From assembly GCF_000003815.2 (NCBI RefSeq), contig NC_049981.1, forward strand, positions 7,277,518-7,341,517: 64,000 nt of DNA, read 5' to 3'. Position numbers and translations under genes: made by a program. The first letter of the stretch is position 1; each line of letters opens with the position of its first letter. Origin of the DNA: Branchiostoma floridae. Its lineage: Eukaryota > Chordata > Leptocardii > Amphioxiformes > Branchiostomatidae. Below the pieces are notes generated by a model. It did no database searches. It was not told where the DNA came from and was given only the letters and a program-made list of their open reading frames with translations. Positions 49,901-55,439 of this stretch are shown here, piece after piece.

Positions 49901-52281
49901 TGCCATCTCTGCGTTTACGCTTGCCTCAAATAGCGGTGATAAACGTCACGTCCTATCGAGCCTCTAATTCATCACTTACACAGCTCTGGGTGTTTTGTTT
50001 CTCCGCTGTAACTTCGTTACTCAACGACTGTTAAAATCACGTTTCCAAATTAATCCGATTTCGTGGGCACGTCCTTCCGACTACTTCGGGATTAATTTAC
50101 ACAAATTGATATTCGGAAGATGCATTGGCGAAGCCTAAGCGAGTTTTATACCATCTAAATCCTACGTAGCACAGATTCGCGTTTACCTTAGTGGAAATCT
50201 AAGTCACTTTATTTTTAAATAGCAAGCCAAGGCTGCCTTAAGCCGATCAAAATAAGATTATTCGTGATAACGAGATTTAGAAAGCACACATTCTTTGCAC
50301 AGTACAAGCATTAGAAAGCATCTATAGCTTCTCTAAGCTTCAATAAATCTTTTTTATTGTCTTTAGAAAGTAGTCTCATGAATAAGAGGATCAGAATTAA
50401 GAATAAGAAAGATGATACAACTTAGAAAAGCATACAGTGTGCTGTTCCAGTATTAGAAAGCATAAGTAGCTTGTCTAAGCTTCTATGAATCTTTTATTGT
50501 TTCAACATGATCACCTTGAACGTAAGACTAATAAGGTCAAAATTAATAATAATAAATAATTTTAGTTACAACAAGCCTTTATGGATTCTTAAATCTTGTA
50601 TAAATCTTTCATTGTGTCATCAGTACGACACACCAAGACGTCAACATGACGTAAGAAGAAGACACGGAATGTACAACTTAAAGTTTTCCAGGGAACATGC
50701 TCTGTCTCAGGTGACACTCCTGTCTACTGTCACTCCTCTGATGAAAATGGGCCCTTTTTGTCAGACAAAAATTCCCATTGTGACGGTCCTGTGATGGATA
50801 AAGTAATAGTTAAAGGCGCAGCGTGGGAATGTAGTGTGGGCTGAGAGAGGAAGCAGTTGTCCTGTGACTTGACAGTTGTTCACTGTTGTGTGTGTGTTTA
50901 GGAGGCTTCTGGTTAGTATGAAGACAGTAGAGACAAACTTTGAAAGGTCTGTTGGGTCAGGGCTCGAAGTTGTGCTGGTATTTTCTGGTGTCTACCTGCA
51001 CCTAACCTGCACTGGTCCATGTACTGGGTATATACTGGTTAGGGCAGGTAAAATTGGAGCGGTGCAAGTCATGTATATCTTTTAAATTTTTCACAGTATG
51101 CACTCACTGTACGTTATCTCTTCCTATCCTATGGAAGTATGGTGGTGATTTGAAACTTCAAATGAAGTATCTTTTTCTTCTTTTTTGAAATGTCAGTATA
51201 CACTCAGATGGTATCCATAGAGATTGTTTTGCCCCAATTTCACAGGAATTATAAAGTACATAAAACAGTTGAAAGGGAACATATACATGTACAACATATA
51301 ACCAATGTGTTTTATCACTGCATTGATGTAATAATTTGAATAAGTATTCAGTAATTAGGCTGTGTTAGATGCAGTCTGTATGTTCATATGTTGTTCTACT
51401 TGTAAAACTACTCATTTCATAAGTTGATATTTTATGATCTGCAAGCTGGCTAAGAATAATGCCCCCTAGTGTAATTAAACAGAAAAGCAACTTCATAAAC
51501 CAAATGCAATTGTGAAGCCATTTAGAAGGCACTGTATTAAATAAGAAAAAGGTCACAATTTTTCATTTTCTTGTTTTCATGCATTTCATACAAGTCAAAA
51601 TTAAAAAAGAGGACAAATTTGAGAACCAACAAATTAATTGATGTGGCCTTAGACTTAGTGTCTGTTCTTATGTTGTCTTAGATTCTTGTAAGACTTAAGA
51701 CTTATGAGTTCTCCTTTCTTGTGTTTTCTGCAGACCTCAGCGACTTGCCTGGACAGTCCAGGAAACGATTACACTGGTGTTCGATCGCCTACTGGGAACA
51801 CAGGACTCGAGTCGGGCGACTTTTCGCCGTGTACGATGCGAGCGTCAATATCTTCCACGAACTACCTCATGGCGACGGCTTCTGCCTCGGTCTGCTCTCA
51901 TCCAGCGAATCGCACTCCGAAAATGTGGTCAGAACTCGAAAAAAGATTGGTTACGGGTTGACGTTGTCGAAAGAACCGGACGGGGTCTGGGCGTACAATC
52001 GGAGCAGCCACGCCATATTCGTGAACTCACCCACGCTGGATATTCCGAACTCGAGAACGTTGATCGTGCGCAAGATTCCCCCCGGATTCAGCATCAAGAT
52101 TTTCGACTACGGGAGGTCGGAAATGTTGCAAAGAACTTCGAACCCTGACCTTCTGGACGGCCCCTATGACCCTAACTCGGTCCGGATCAGCTTTGCGAAG
52201 GGCTGGGGACCTTCCTACTCAAGACAGTTTATCACGTCCTGCCCATGCTGGGTAGAAGTCCTACTCAACATCAATCGATGA
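11015..52281 (+). CDS. Smad6/7: Inhibitory Smad (Smad6/7), four-exon gene, join of 11015-11516, 12390-12452, 14493-14561, 51734-52281
   Basis: The four exons join in frame to 1182 nt (393 residues plus stop), close to vertebrate Smad7 (about 426). Inhibitory Smads bind activated TGF-beta/BMP type I receptors through MH2, block receptor-Smad phosphorylation and recruit Smurf E3 ligases through a PPxY linker motif; they act in nucleus and cytoplasm. Seen here: the I-Smad N-terminus [14 protein letters not shown], a short divergent MH1 (about residues 62-166), PPPPY at 170-174, a Ser/Pro linker, and MH2 (about 225-393) ending [14 protein letters not shown], so it lacks the SSXS receptor-phosphorylation tail of R-Smads. 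All three introns are phase 1 with GT-AG ends. A single gene matching both Smad6 and Smad7 fits a pre-duplication chordate. The neighbouring DNA shows no other gene, only repeats. Family assignment is very secure; orthology to the Smad6/Smad7 pair is inference from protein likeness. Confidence 0.96.
11517..12389 (+). other. Smad6/7 intron 1
   Basis: 873 bp, GT(TCGT)...(TTTTTAC)AG, phase 1. The second half (about 12140-12330) is GC-richer and carries a BMP activating-element match, a GGCGTCTG motif at 12197-12204 and a TAATTAG homeodomain-type core at 12179-12185, so it is an enhancer candidate. I see no repeat in it. Confidence 0.85.
12237..12251 (+). promoter_or_regulatory. BMP activating-element match GGCGCCA-N4-GNCV in intron 1
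   Basis: Reads GGCGCCAGAGAGACC: GGCGCCA, spacer GAGA, then GACC, which fits the GGCGCCA(N4)GNCV consensus bound by pMad/Smad1-Medea/Smad4 complexes and known from BMP target genes in flies and vertebrates. Its place in the first intron of an inhibitory Smad fits negative feedback. Activity is inference. Confidence 0.55.
12390..12452 (+). CDS. Smad6/7: Smad6/7 exon 2: PPxY linker mini-exon
   Basis: A 63-nt exon between a polypyrimidine-TTTTTACAG acceptor and an AG|GTATGG donor, phase 1 at both ends, coding for residues 168-188. It begins [13 protein letters not shown], nearly the same as [13 protein letters not shown] in vertebrate Smad7. PPPPY (170-174) is the binding site for WW domains of Smurf1/2 and related HECT ligases. 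The following PLDRLRS is near, but is not, the PLDLS CtBP motif of Smad6. Because length is a multiple of three and phases match, skipping would remove the PY motif without a frameshift. Confidence 0.94.
12453..14492 (+). other. Smad6/7 intron 2
   Basis: 2040 bp, phase 1, AT-rich, with short ORFs that are not credible genes. The only structure I see is a small inverted-end repeat at 14281-14385 just upstream of exon 3. Confidence 0.8.
14281..14385. repeat. Short inverted-end intronic repeat, copy 1
   Basis: Begins ATGAAAACAGAATCTGAGGG and ends with CTCTGTTTTCAT, so the ends are inverted. Related copies lie at 32351-32448 and 36958-37053 in intron 3, sharing the GAGGAAAGTTTGTA-like block and a central TTTTCCTC-like block. 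It looks like a decayed MITE family; the class is unknown. Confidence 0.55.
14493..14561 (+). CDS. Smad6/7: Smad6/7 exon 3: Ser/Pro linker mini-exon
   Basis: A 69-nt exon with acceptor CTGTTTTTGCAG and a strong donor CCG|GTAAGT, phase 1 at both ends. It encodes residues 189-211, [20 protein letters not shown] followed by STS. The SSxxETG stretch resembles SSAETGG in the vertebrate Smad7 linker, which supports it as a true exon even though it is short and low in complexity. It carries possible SP phosphorylation sites and a Pro4 tract, but no PPxY. It can be skipped in frame. Confidence 0.88.
15417..15850. repeat. Degenerate tandem repeat, about 110-120 bp unit
   Basis: TAGCTCT/TAGCACTC, AAGGAATTATAG, GGAGTTGTCAGCAAAACG and CATTACAAATGNC recur in order about every 110-120 bp, four loose copies. 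Confidence 0.55.
15851..17610. other. Intron 3, no gene or clear repeat
   Basis: Moderate complexity. A GC-richer island at 16560-16730 is a possible conserved element. Short ORFs lack domains. Confidence 0.45.
17624..17712 (-). repeat. Possible tRNA-derived SINE fragment
   Basis: The minus strand reads GTGGGTTCGAATCCAGG, a near-perfect Pol III B box (GGTTCGANTCC), with a plausible anticodon-arm-like stretch before it. The T-stem does not pair well, so it is not a working tRNA. Confidence 0.35.
18480..18620. promoter_or_regulatory. GC-rich island with four Smad half-sites (enhancer candidate)
   Basis: In AT-rich intron 3 this 140-bp island has GTCTGG (18497), GAGTCTC (about 18509), CAGACT (18588) and CAGACAGA (18610) together with GGCGGACACGGCGG. 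It is unique sequence next to a tandem repeat. Function is inference only. Confidence 0.35.
18660..18920. repeat. Tandem repeat, 60-84 bp unit, four copies
   Basis: AACAGGCATCTTTTGGCCAC occurs twice exactly 60 bp apart, then two looser copies at about 18803 and 18889, each with CATTGTTTC...GACATTT. Confidence 0.85.
19834..19897. repeat. 15-bp stem inverted repeat
   Basis: GAAGAAAGTATCCCT and its complement AGGGATACTTTCTTC separated by 34 bases. Confidence 0.6.
19898..21376. other. Intron 3, no supported gene
   Basis: It includes an 85-codon frame at 20813-21070 with ordinary amino-acid composition but no domain I recognise and no splice context. Runs of T and G at 20430-20480. Confidence 0.4.
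21377..21445. repeat. GTGCAGGT repeat, short copy
   Basis: TGGTGCAGGTAAAATTTGTC with an inverted TTACCTGCACCAGTGCAGGTA; same word family as the minisatellite at 26724 and the piece at 50960. Confidence 0.65.
21446..22942. other. Intron 3, two GC-rich islands, no gene
   Basis: GC-rich islands at 21640-21890 and 22440-22700 are unique-looking, with paired words such as GGCATTAGGGG and CCCCTAATGCC at 22470 and 22535; possible conserved elements, unproven. Confidence 0.35.
22943..23009. repeat. (TC)n polypyrimidine tract
   Basis: About 65 bases of almost pure CT on the + strand; it can form triplex DNA. Confidence 0.95.
23480..23640. mobile_element. GGTGGTCG / GGTTTGACTGTA dispersed repeat, copy 2
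   Basis: GCTTACGTCAATGGGGAAA matches 5715-5733, followed by CAGGTTTGACTGCATATC and CAGGTGGTCGTTATGC. Partial and rearranged. Confidence 0.5.
23641..26720. other. Intron 3, mostly featureless
   Basis: A GC-rich, CpG-containing island at 23780-23960 holds CAGACGTCC and is an enhancer candidate; otherwise no gene and no repeat that I can name. Confidence 0.4.
26724..27072. repeat. GTGCAGGT minisatellite, four units of 78-89 bp
   Basis: GNTTAGTGCAGGTAAAATTG starts at 26734, 26823, 26901 and 26990. Each unit also has the inverted CTACCTGCACC block and a CCATGTACTGGGTATATAC spacer. A 61-codon ORF across it is a by-product. Confidence 0.9.
27923..28022. other. Assembly gap (100 N)
   Basis: Exactly 100 unknown bases, a conventional placeholder of unknown true length. 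Confidence 0.99.
28023..30724. other. Intron 3, no gene seen
   Basis: AT-rich. A GC-richer island at 30340-30520 carries TGATGTCACTTCC and GCCGCCGCCACC and is the best candidate conserved block here. Confidence 0.4.
30725..30898. mobile_element. GGTGGTCG / GGTTTGACTGTA dispersed repeat, copy 3
   Basis: ACAGTGAAACCTGTTGAAGA at left and AACAAGTTTGACTGTACTGT at right; GACCACT and AGTGGTCAT motifs inside. Confidence 0.5.
30899..32350. other. Intron 3, no gene; possible SINE piece near 31320-31385
   Basis: CGGCTAGACAACAGCGCACT followed after about 30 bases by AAGTTCGAAGCCC resembles the A and B boxes of a tRNA-derived SINE on the + strand. The remainder is unassigned. Confidence 0.3.
32351..32448. 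repeat. Short inverted-end intronic repeat, copy 2
   Basis: Starts ATGAAAACAGATTCTGAGAG, ends CCCTCTGTTTTCAT. Closest to the copy at 14281-14385. Confidence 0.55.
32909..33124. mobile_element. TTCACCTTTATCCG MITE (intron 3, copy a)
   Basis: About 215 bp with inverted ends TAACGGTAATTCACCTTTAT and GATAAAGGTGAACTAGCGTTA. Core carries TAGTCGACAAC and CTGTCGACTTGACATCCCTA halves of the family palindrome. Confidence 0.75.
33435..33650. mobile_element. TTCACCTTTATCCG MITE (intron 3, copy b, intact ends)
   Basis: Ends are perfect inverted repeats, AACGCTAGTTCACCTTTATC outward to inward on both sides. 216 bp, no coding capacity; about 310 bp from copy a. Confidence 0.82.
33651..34609. other. Intron 3, no gene seen
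   Basis: Non-coding; short frames without recognisable domains. Confidence 0.45.
34610..34649. repeat. (TTGG)n(TTGA)n microsatellite
   Basis: Five TTGG units followed by four TTGA units. Confidence 0.9.
35146..35421. mobile_element. hAT-type MITE with 8-bp TSD (GTACCT family, copy 1)
   Basis: Ends are TAGAGCTGTGTACCTAA and, inverted, TAGTGCTGTGTACCTAA. The eight bases CTGTCAAG lie directly outside both ends (35138-35145 and 35422-35429). An 8-bp duplication with TAG-type ends is the hAT hallmark. The interior repeats GGTACAGGTCCGGACC-like palindromes near each end. 276 bp, with no coding capacity. Confidence 0.78.
35422..37532. other. Intron 3 between the hAT MITE and gap 2, no gene
   Basis: GC-richer island at 36560-36800; one decayed inverted-end repeat (listed). 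No supported coding frame. Confidence 0.4.
36958..37053. repeat. Short inverted-end intronic repeat, copy 3
   Basis: More diverged copy: TGAAAATAGAGTCAGAGGGA at the left end and CAGCTCTATGTTTTAG at the right. Confidence 0.4.
37533..37632. other. Assembly gap (100 N)
   Basis: Exactly 100 unknown bases. Frames that cross it are not evidence of genes. Confidence 0.99.
37633..39250. other. Intron 3, no gene seen
   Basis: Mixed composition; several 80-110 codon frames on both strands lack domains and overlap one another. Confidence 0.4.
39254..39530. repeat. Tandem duplication, 139-bp unit
   Basis: TATTTTATGTTATCATTTTG starts at 39254 and 39393; both units end with GATTAA(G/A)C(G/A)CCAC and AGTGTTACTAC. 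Confidence 0.88.
39640..39950. promoter_or_regulatory. GC-rich island with paired homeodomain and receptor-type sites (enhancer candidate)
   Basis: Stands out from AT-rich flanks. It contains GTCAAGGTCGCGAAGGTTGACC (TCAAGGTC is an ERR/FTZ-F1-type half-site) and ATAATTACTGGTAATTAC, two TAATTA cores 10 bp apart. Conservation cannot be checked here. Confidence 0.3.
41099..41280. repeat. Tandem duplication, 115-bp unit
   Basis: TTATGAAAAACTTGATTTTC followed by GCTTTTCTCTTGGAAGTAGT at 41100 and again at 41215. Confidence 0.88.
41281..43872. other. Intron 3 before the MULE-like element, no gene
   Basis: A 106-codon frame at 41446-41766 and a 142-codon frame at 42377-42805 have no domain, no splice context and overlap C-rich simple sequence near 42600; not supported as genes. 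Confidence 0.4.
43873..43881. repeat. 9-bp target-site duplication, left copy (CCCCAGGTG)
   Basis: Direct repeat of the nine bases at 45357-45365, immediately outside the inverted repeats. Confidence 0.8.
43882..44068 (+). repeat. Left terminal inverted repeat of the MULE-like element
   Basis: Starts TAACCTGGAATCCAGTCTAC and ends GCCAGCAGTAGACTGGGGA. It contains its own small inverted pair, CCAGTCTACTGCTGGC near the outer end and the reverse complement at the inner end, plus a doubled GGGAGTTAATTTGCC motif. Confidence 0.85.
44119..44164. promoter_or_regulatory. Three CCAAT boxes upstream of the helicase fragment
   Basis: CCAAT at 44119-44123 and 44138-44142, and the inverted form ATTGG at 44160-44164, within a CpG-rich stretch that starts with a GGCGCGG/CCGCGCC hairpin near 44091. 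It looks like a TATA-less promoter taken along with the helicase 5' end. Confidence 0.5.
44229..44625 (+). pseudogene. Broken RecQ-type DNA helicase fragment inside the MULE-like element
   Basis: From ATG 44229 a 59-codon frame reads [15 protein letters not shown], then FKDKQKEVL (residues 32-40) and LHGKDVMA (44-51). These match the RecQ Q-motif and the lead-in to Walker A. After a TGA at 44406 the same frame continues PTGRGT, a damaged PTGxGKS in which the catalytic Lys-Ser is lost. In another frame 44501-44545 gives [15 protein letters not shown], which matches RecQ motif Ia, and back in the first frame 44604-44621 gives GRFQLV. RecQ helicases unwind DNA in the 3'-5' direction; this copy cannot, having stops, frameshifts and only the first few motifs. 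No introns are seen. It may be a captured host gene fragment or a relic of a mobile RecQ-like family that is expanded in invertebrates. Confidence 0.72.
44626..45168. other. Internal region of the MULE-like element, unassigned
   Basis: Mixed-composition sequence between the helicase fragment and the right inverted repeat. I see no credible frame. The last 150 bp are GC-richer and might be another captured fragment, but I do not recognise it. Confidence 0.4.
45169..45356 (-). repeat. Right terminal inverted repeat of the MULE-like element
   Basis: Reverse complement of the left repeat, identical or almost so by eye over about 188 bp. It ends ATTCCAGGTTA, followed directly by the second CCCCAGGTG. 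Confidence 0.85.
45357..45365. repeat. 9-bp target-site duplication, right copy (CCCCAGGTG)
   Basis: Same nine bases and same orientation as 43873-43881; they define the outer ends of the MULE-like element. Confidence 0.8.
45517..45707. mobile_element. CGCGGTGG palindromic MITE, copy 4 (intron 3)
   Basis: TATTGTAAATGCAGAAACTT to TTAATACATTTACAGTA. Its CGCGG motifs have several C-to-T or G-to-A changes, as expected if CpG sites were methylated and decayed. Only about 150 bp from the MULE-like element. Confidence 0.75.
45713..45896. mobile_element. GGTGGTCG / GGTTTGACTGTA dispersed repeat, copy 4
   Basis: AAGTCAAACCTATAAAGGTA to TTAGGCAGGTTTGATTGT, inverted ends and a central CCCATTGAC block shared with 62757. 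It begins directly after a CGCGGTGG MITE. Confidence 0.55.
46515..47250. repeat. Minisatellite, 137-bp unit, about six copies
   Basis: TTGACAGGTTGTGGTTTTGA recurs at about 46521, 46672, 46812, 46949, 47086 and 47223. The central three units are spaced exactly 137 bp and look near-identical; the outer ones have diverged. Confidence 0.92.
47251..48640. other. Intron 3, no gene seen
   Basis: Non-coding; no clear element. Confidence 0.4.
48650..48990. repeat. Degenerate tandem repeat, about 110-bp unit
   Basis: AAGGCCAAAACAATGAAACTTCTTG, AGATTTTTTGAAAA and AAACTTGAAAA words recur in order in three or four loose copies. Confidence 0.5.
48991..50300. other. Intron 3, no gene seen
   Basis: A slightly GC-richer patch at 49900-50110 with ATTAATCC-type words is unassigned. 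Confidence 0.4.
50305..50502. repeat. Direct repeat, about 143 bp apart
   Basis: TTAGAAAGCAT, AGCTT(C/G)TCTAAGCTTC and AATCTTTTTTATTG occur at 50311-50357 and again at 50452-50499. Confidence 0.75.
50955..51075. repeat. GTGCAGGT repeat unit, isolated copy
   Basis: CTGGTGTCTACCTGCACC, CATGTACTGGGTATATAC and AGGTAAAATTGGAGC match one unit of the minisatellite at 26724, about 24 kb away in the same intron. Confidence 0.75.
51734..52281 (+). CDS. Smad6/7: Smad6/7 exon 4: MH2 domain and stop
   Basis: The terminal coding exon, acceptor TTTTCTGCAG, encodes residues 212-393. MH2 begins at [19 protein letters not shown] and continues through the conserved blocks [59 protein letters not shown] and [22 protein letters not shown]2 docks on activated type I receptors and on other Smads. 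The C-terminus VEVLLNINR replaces the SSXS motif, the hallmark of inhibitory Smads. The whole domain is in one exon, as in vertebrate Smad6 and Smad7. The frame is uninterrupted and codon use is GC-rich, unlike the flanking intron. Confidence 0.97.
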
Positions 52282-52600
52282 TAATTGTATAGCCCTCTAG
52301 ATCTAATATAATATTTTATATACTATATATTATATAAAAAGTGTAAAGAAGAAGGGAGCCCTTTTGTATATGTAATTATTTATGTATGGTGCAATGTTTT
52401 CAAAGAAAGAGAGAGAGAAACGCACTTTGCTTACATATTGCCTCGAGAAGAGAACCGAACCTACTAGGAAAGATGAGAGAGAGAAAAAAAGGTTAGTTTT
52501 TATGACGAGAGTTGTACAGATCAGTTGGTATATGCCTGGCCACGTGGCCAGGGACAGTCACAACCATCCAAACAATAAAGTCATGGTTTGTGAGAACGAA
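52282..52600 (+). other. Smad6/7 3' untranslated region
   Basis: Short trailer after TGA. It holds an almost pure A/T stretch (52304-52340) that can fold on itself, and an ATTATTTATGTA segment like an AU-rich instability element, which would fit a fast-turnover feedback inhibitor. It ends about 20 bases past the AATAAA. A MITE begins at about 52640. Confidence 0.75.
52574..52579 (+). terminator. Poly(A) signal AATAAA of Smad6/7
   Basis: First canonical AATAAA after the stop, 293 bp downstream of it, followed by a GT-rich stretch (TCATGGTTTGTGAG) suitable as a downstream element. Confidence 0.75.
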
Positions 52601-52639
52601 TTCTGATGGTCTTATCCTCCTTTTGTGTGAACATTACTA

Positions 52640-52937
52640 TTAACTCTAGTTCACCTTTATCCGTGGGGTAACTTATATCCGTTGTTATTAAAACAAGGTT
52701 TGCAGTGATATCAAGTCGACAGACGGTTTCAAATTGGAATATTTGACTTGATATCCTTCACCCTTCTGCCCCGGAGAGGAGATAGGCGCCGCCAGGGGAC
52801 TAAAATGCCTATTGATACAGCACAACATGTTGTGCTGCCCCTACGGCTGATTAAGAGGCTATGGGACGAACGAACGATCCTTCAATACCCTGATTTCAAA
52901 GACAACAGATATAGGTTACCCTGCGGATAAAGGTGAA
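52640..52937. mobile_element. TTCACCTTTATCCG MITE (downstream of Smad6/7)
   Basis: TTAACTCTAGTTCACCTTTA at left, GATAAAGGTGAACAT at right. An extra 80-90 bp in the middle (about 52755-52890) is not in other copies and may be a nested insertion. Confidence 0.7.
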
Positions 52938-52973
52938 CATAGGGTACAGACAACCTCAGGGCTATCTCCTGGA

Positions 52974-53361
52974 TAGGGCTGTGTACCTGAATACCCGTAC
53001 CTGTACTGTACCTAAAAAATTGTTTAGGTACAGGTCCAGACGTAAACACCTGTACCTAAACTAGCTAAATCACTAGTGGACACCTCTTTTTAAAGACTAC
53101 TGGATAAGTTGATCCCAAATCAGCAGTGACAATCATAGTAATCTTACAGTTGAAACTTAAGAAAATTTGGCAAAAATTGTTTTGAGGTTGAAATGTGTAA
53201 TTCCCCATACAATGATTACAATTTATCATTAAAAAAAGACACTTAGCTACATGTTTAACTAACATAAACTTTTTAGCTACAATACATGTTCAGGTCCGGA
53301 CCTGTACCTAAACCTTGGTACCTGTACCTGAACCTGAAATTTGCTTAGGTACACTGCTCTA
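52974..53361. mobile_element. hAT-type MITE (GTACCT family, copy 2)
   Basis: Same ends, TAGGGCTGTGTACCTGAA and inverted TAGAGCAGTGTACCTAAG, and the same CAGGTCCGGACCTG palindromes inside. It is longer (388 bp) than the copy at 35146 and no target duplication is preserved. It lies about 380 bp beyond the Smad6/7 poly(A) signal. Confidence 0.68.
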
Positions 53362-53494
53362 CTTTCTGGTCATCACTTAGATAATTCTCCTTGAGACAAC
53401 CCTTACGACTCCATTCTATAGGGACAACATGAGATGCCCACAATTTAAAAGCTCCAGATATTGTTCCAAACGAACAACCTTGACTGGACTTTAT

Positions 53495-53878
53495 CAGGGG
53501 TGCCTAAGCATTTGCACGAACCTTATGAGATGTGTACGAACATTATGTGATTCACACGAATCACTGCGGGACGGTATGAAAATCACACAAATCACTATGC
53601 AAATACTTACGAACCTAATGAAAATCACACGAATCTTTATGCGAAAACGTACGAACCTTATGCGAATCACGTAATGGCGGTGGTTGGCCGATTTCGCATA
53701 AGGTTCGTGCAAATCGCATAAGGTTTGTGTGTCACATAGTGATTCGTGCGAATCACATAAGGTTTGTAGGTTCGTGTGATTTTCAAACGGTTCGTTCGTT
53801 TTCACATAGTGATTCATGTGTATCACATAATGCTCCTACGAATCTCATAGGGTTCGTGTAAATGCTTAGGCACCCCTG
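53495..53878. mobile_element. TIR element packed with ACGAACCTTATGCGAATCAC repeats
   Basis: Ends are exact inverted repeats CAGGGGTGCCTAAGCATTT and AAATGCTTAGGCACCCCTG. The interior is a run of about twenty related words (ACGAA/GAATCAC/TTATG) first in one orientation and, after about 53690, in the other, so the whole 384 bp is a long imperfect palindrome. The CAGGGGTG ends are hAT-like. TTTAT occurs on both sides but a clear 8-bp duplication is not seen. Confidence 0.7.
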
Positions 53879-54659
53879 TTTATAGAAAAAGACAAGGTAG
53901 TTTTACTAGTCAGAAAATGGCTAAGGATGTGCAAAGCATACCCGTATCTTACTGTTCTTCAACAAGACAGAAGCACTAGCTTTTTTGGCCAAGACCTACA
54001 AAAACAGGTTGAAATATCACAGAGTTTCATCAACATAATAATAATAATAATATCGGGTGTATTTTGCAGCCAGTAGGTACTCAAAGTGAGGGTAATGAGG
54101 CTGTTTAACATAAGATGAAAGCAAAATCTCAATAATGAAGATATTCGTCAAGTTTATTCTCCACCCTACCTGGTCAACAATGTACCGTCCCTGAGAAATC
54201 TACCTTGAACTTGTCATGTATAATTGACAAGTGATGGCCAAATCCCCGCCTTATGGTAACCACTGAGCCCGCTTGCTCTACGCAACTATGCTAAAAGGCA
54301 AAACAGGATTATAATCATGCCTTCCATATGTCAACAAGGATCGGTGGTCCTCCCCTTTCGCGCCACATGTCAAAGGTCACGTACGTGTTAGTCTGGTTGG
54401 CCTGATTACCCAAATGTGATCACATACTGGTGCGGTTAGGTCATGGTGTTGGGCGGGCGATCTAAATTTGCTTTGATACTAGTAATCGTCGCGTTGCAAC
54501 TTCCATAAAAAAGAATAAAGTTATGACAAATTACAAATTCTCTAATATTTAGAAAAAAAAATATTTTTCTGCCCAAGCAAAAAAGGGTCATTGTTTATGT
54601 GCAAAATAAACGAACAAAAGATTGTTTTCTTTAACCTCATAGTTAAAGCTGACGCTTAG
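53879..54659. other. Downstream DNA, no gene
   Basis: It includes an (AAT)n run at 54036-54052. Otherwise unassigned. Confidence 0.4.
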
Positions 54660-54831
54660 GCCATACCGTACTTTTTGTGTCATTTCTTCAACCTTCCTGA
54701 CCACATAGGTTTCATTATGAAGACATCGTTTTTTTTTTTTTAAACAGACTTTTTTCCCTTTTTCATTCGCTCGCTCGCATCAGTTTTTGGGAACCCAGAG
54801 GATGTCATCCATATAATCAAATCAACATAGC
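54660..54831 (+). mobile_element. LINE fragment, second copy of 1890-2062
   Basis: Same order of blocks: CATACCGTACTTT, CAACCTTCCTGACC, a T-rich tract, TTCGCTCGCTCGCATCAG, GATGTCATCCATATAATCAA. Confidence 0.55.
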
Positions 54832-55439
54832 CTTACTTTTAAACCTTGGGACTCTTAGAAATACCGAAAGGTGTCTATCCACAAATCCTGGAAGTGTGTC
54901 GCTAATTTTGTGCACTTCTGAAAAATTAGAGGGCCGAGAAGAGTGATTTATTCTTGTTTAACTTGACATTCCTGTGGCTTGTTGTCTAAAGAACGATTTG
55001 TGTCCACGCGCTCGAGAGAACAGCCGTGTAATTCACTTCGGAATGTTAATGCTTGGACAGAAAAGTCACTCAGACTTGTCCAAAACATTCTACAAATGAA
55101 TGAAATTAGAGAAAATGTTTTCAAGAACGCTGGTGAAAGTTGCAATATTTTGAAAAAATACCGGAAAAGTATTCAAACGTCGACAAGGGTACACAAAATC
55201 GAGACATTTTGTTTTTTGTTTTTGTCTTTCTACACCCCTCTAATTCGCCAATGATGGACTCGCCCACTCCATGAGAGGAAATCCGACACCGGAAAAGCGG
55301 TGATCCCACAACAGCCTGAAGGGTTTGAACTTGACTCTGCGATGTTTGGGGTTTGTTTAAAGGGGCCCCCACAGTCAACCTTTTCTGCACCGCAGGGCAT
55401 TTACAACTCAAGAGAACATTGTGTTGGATCACGGATTGA

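Larger units (their letters stand above)
14562..51733 (+). other. Smad6/7 intron 3 (about 37 kb)
   Basis: Phase 1, GTAAGT donor and TTTTCTGCAG acceptor; it separates the linker from the MH2 exon. It includes both assembly gaps, so the true length is unknown. It holds tandem repeats, a hAT-type MITE, two TTCACCTTTATCCG MITEs, one CGCGGTGG MITE and a MULE-like element, each listed separately. Several GC-richer, repeat-free islands stand out as enhancer candidates. I found no further credible exon on either strand. Confidence 0.9.
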
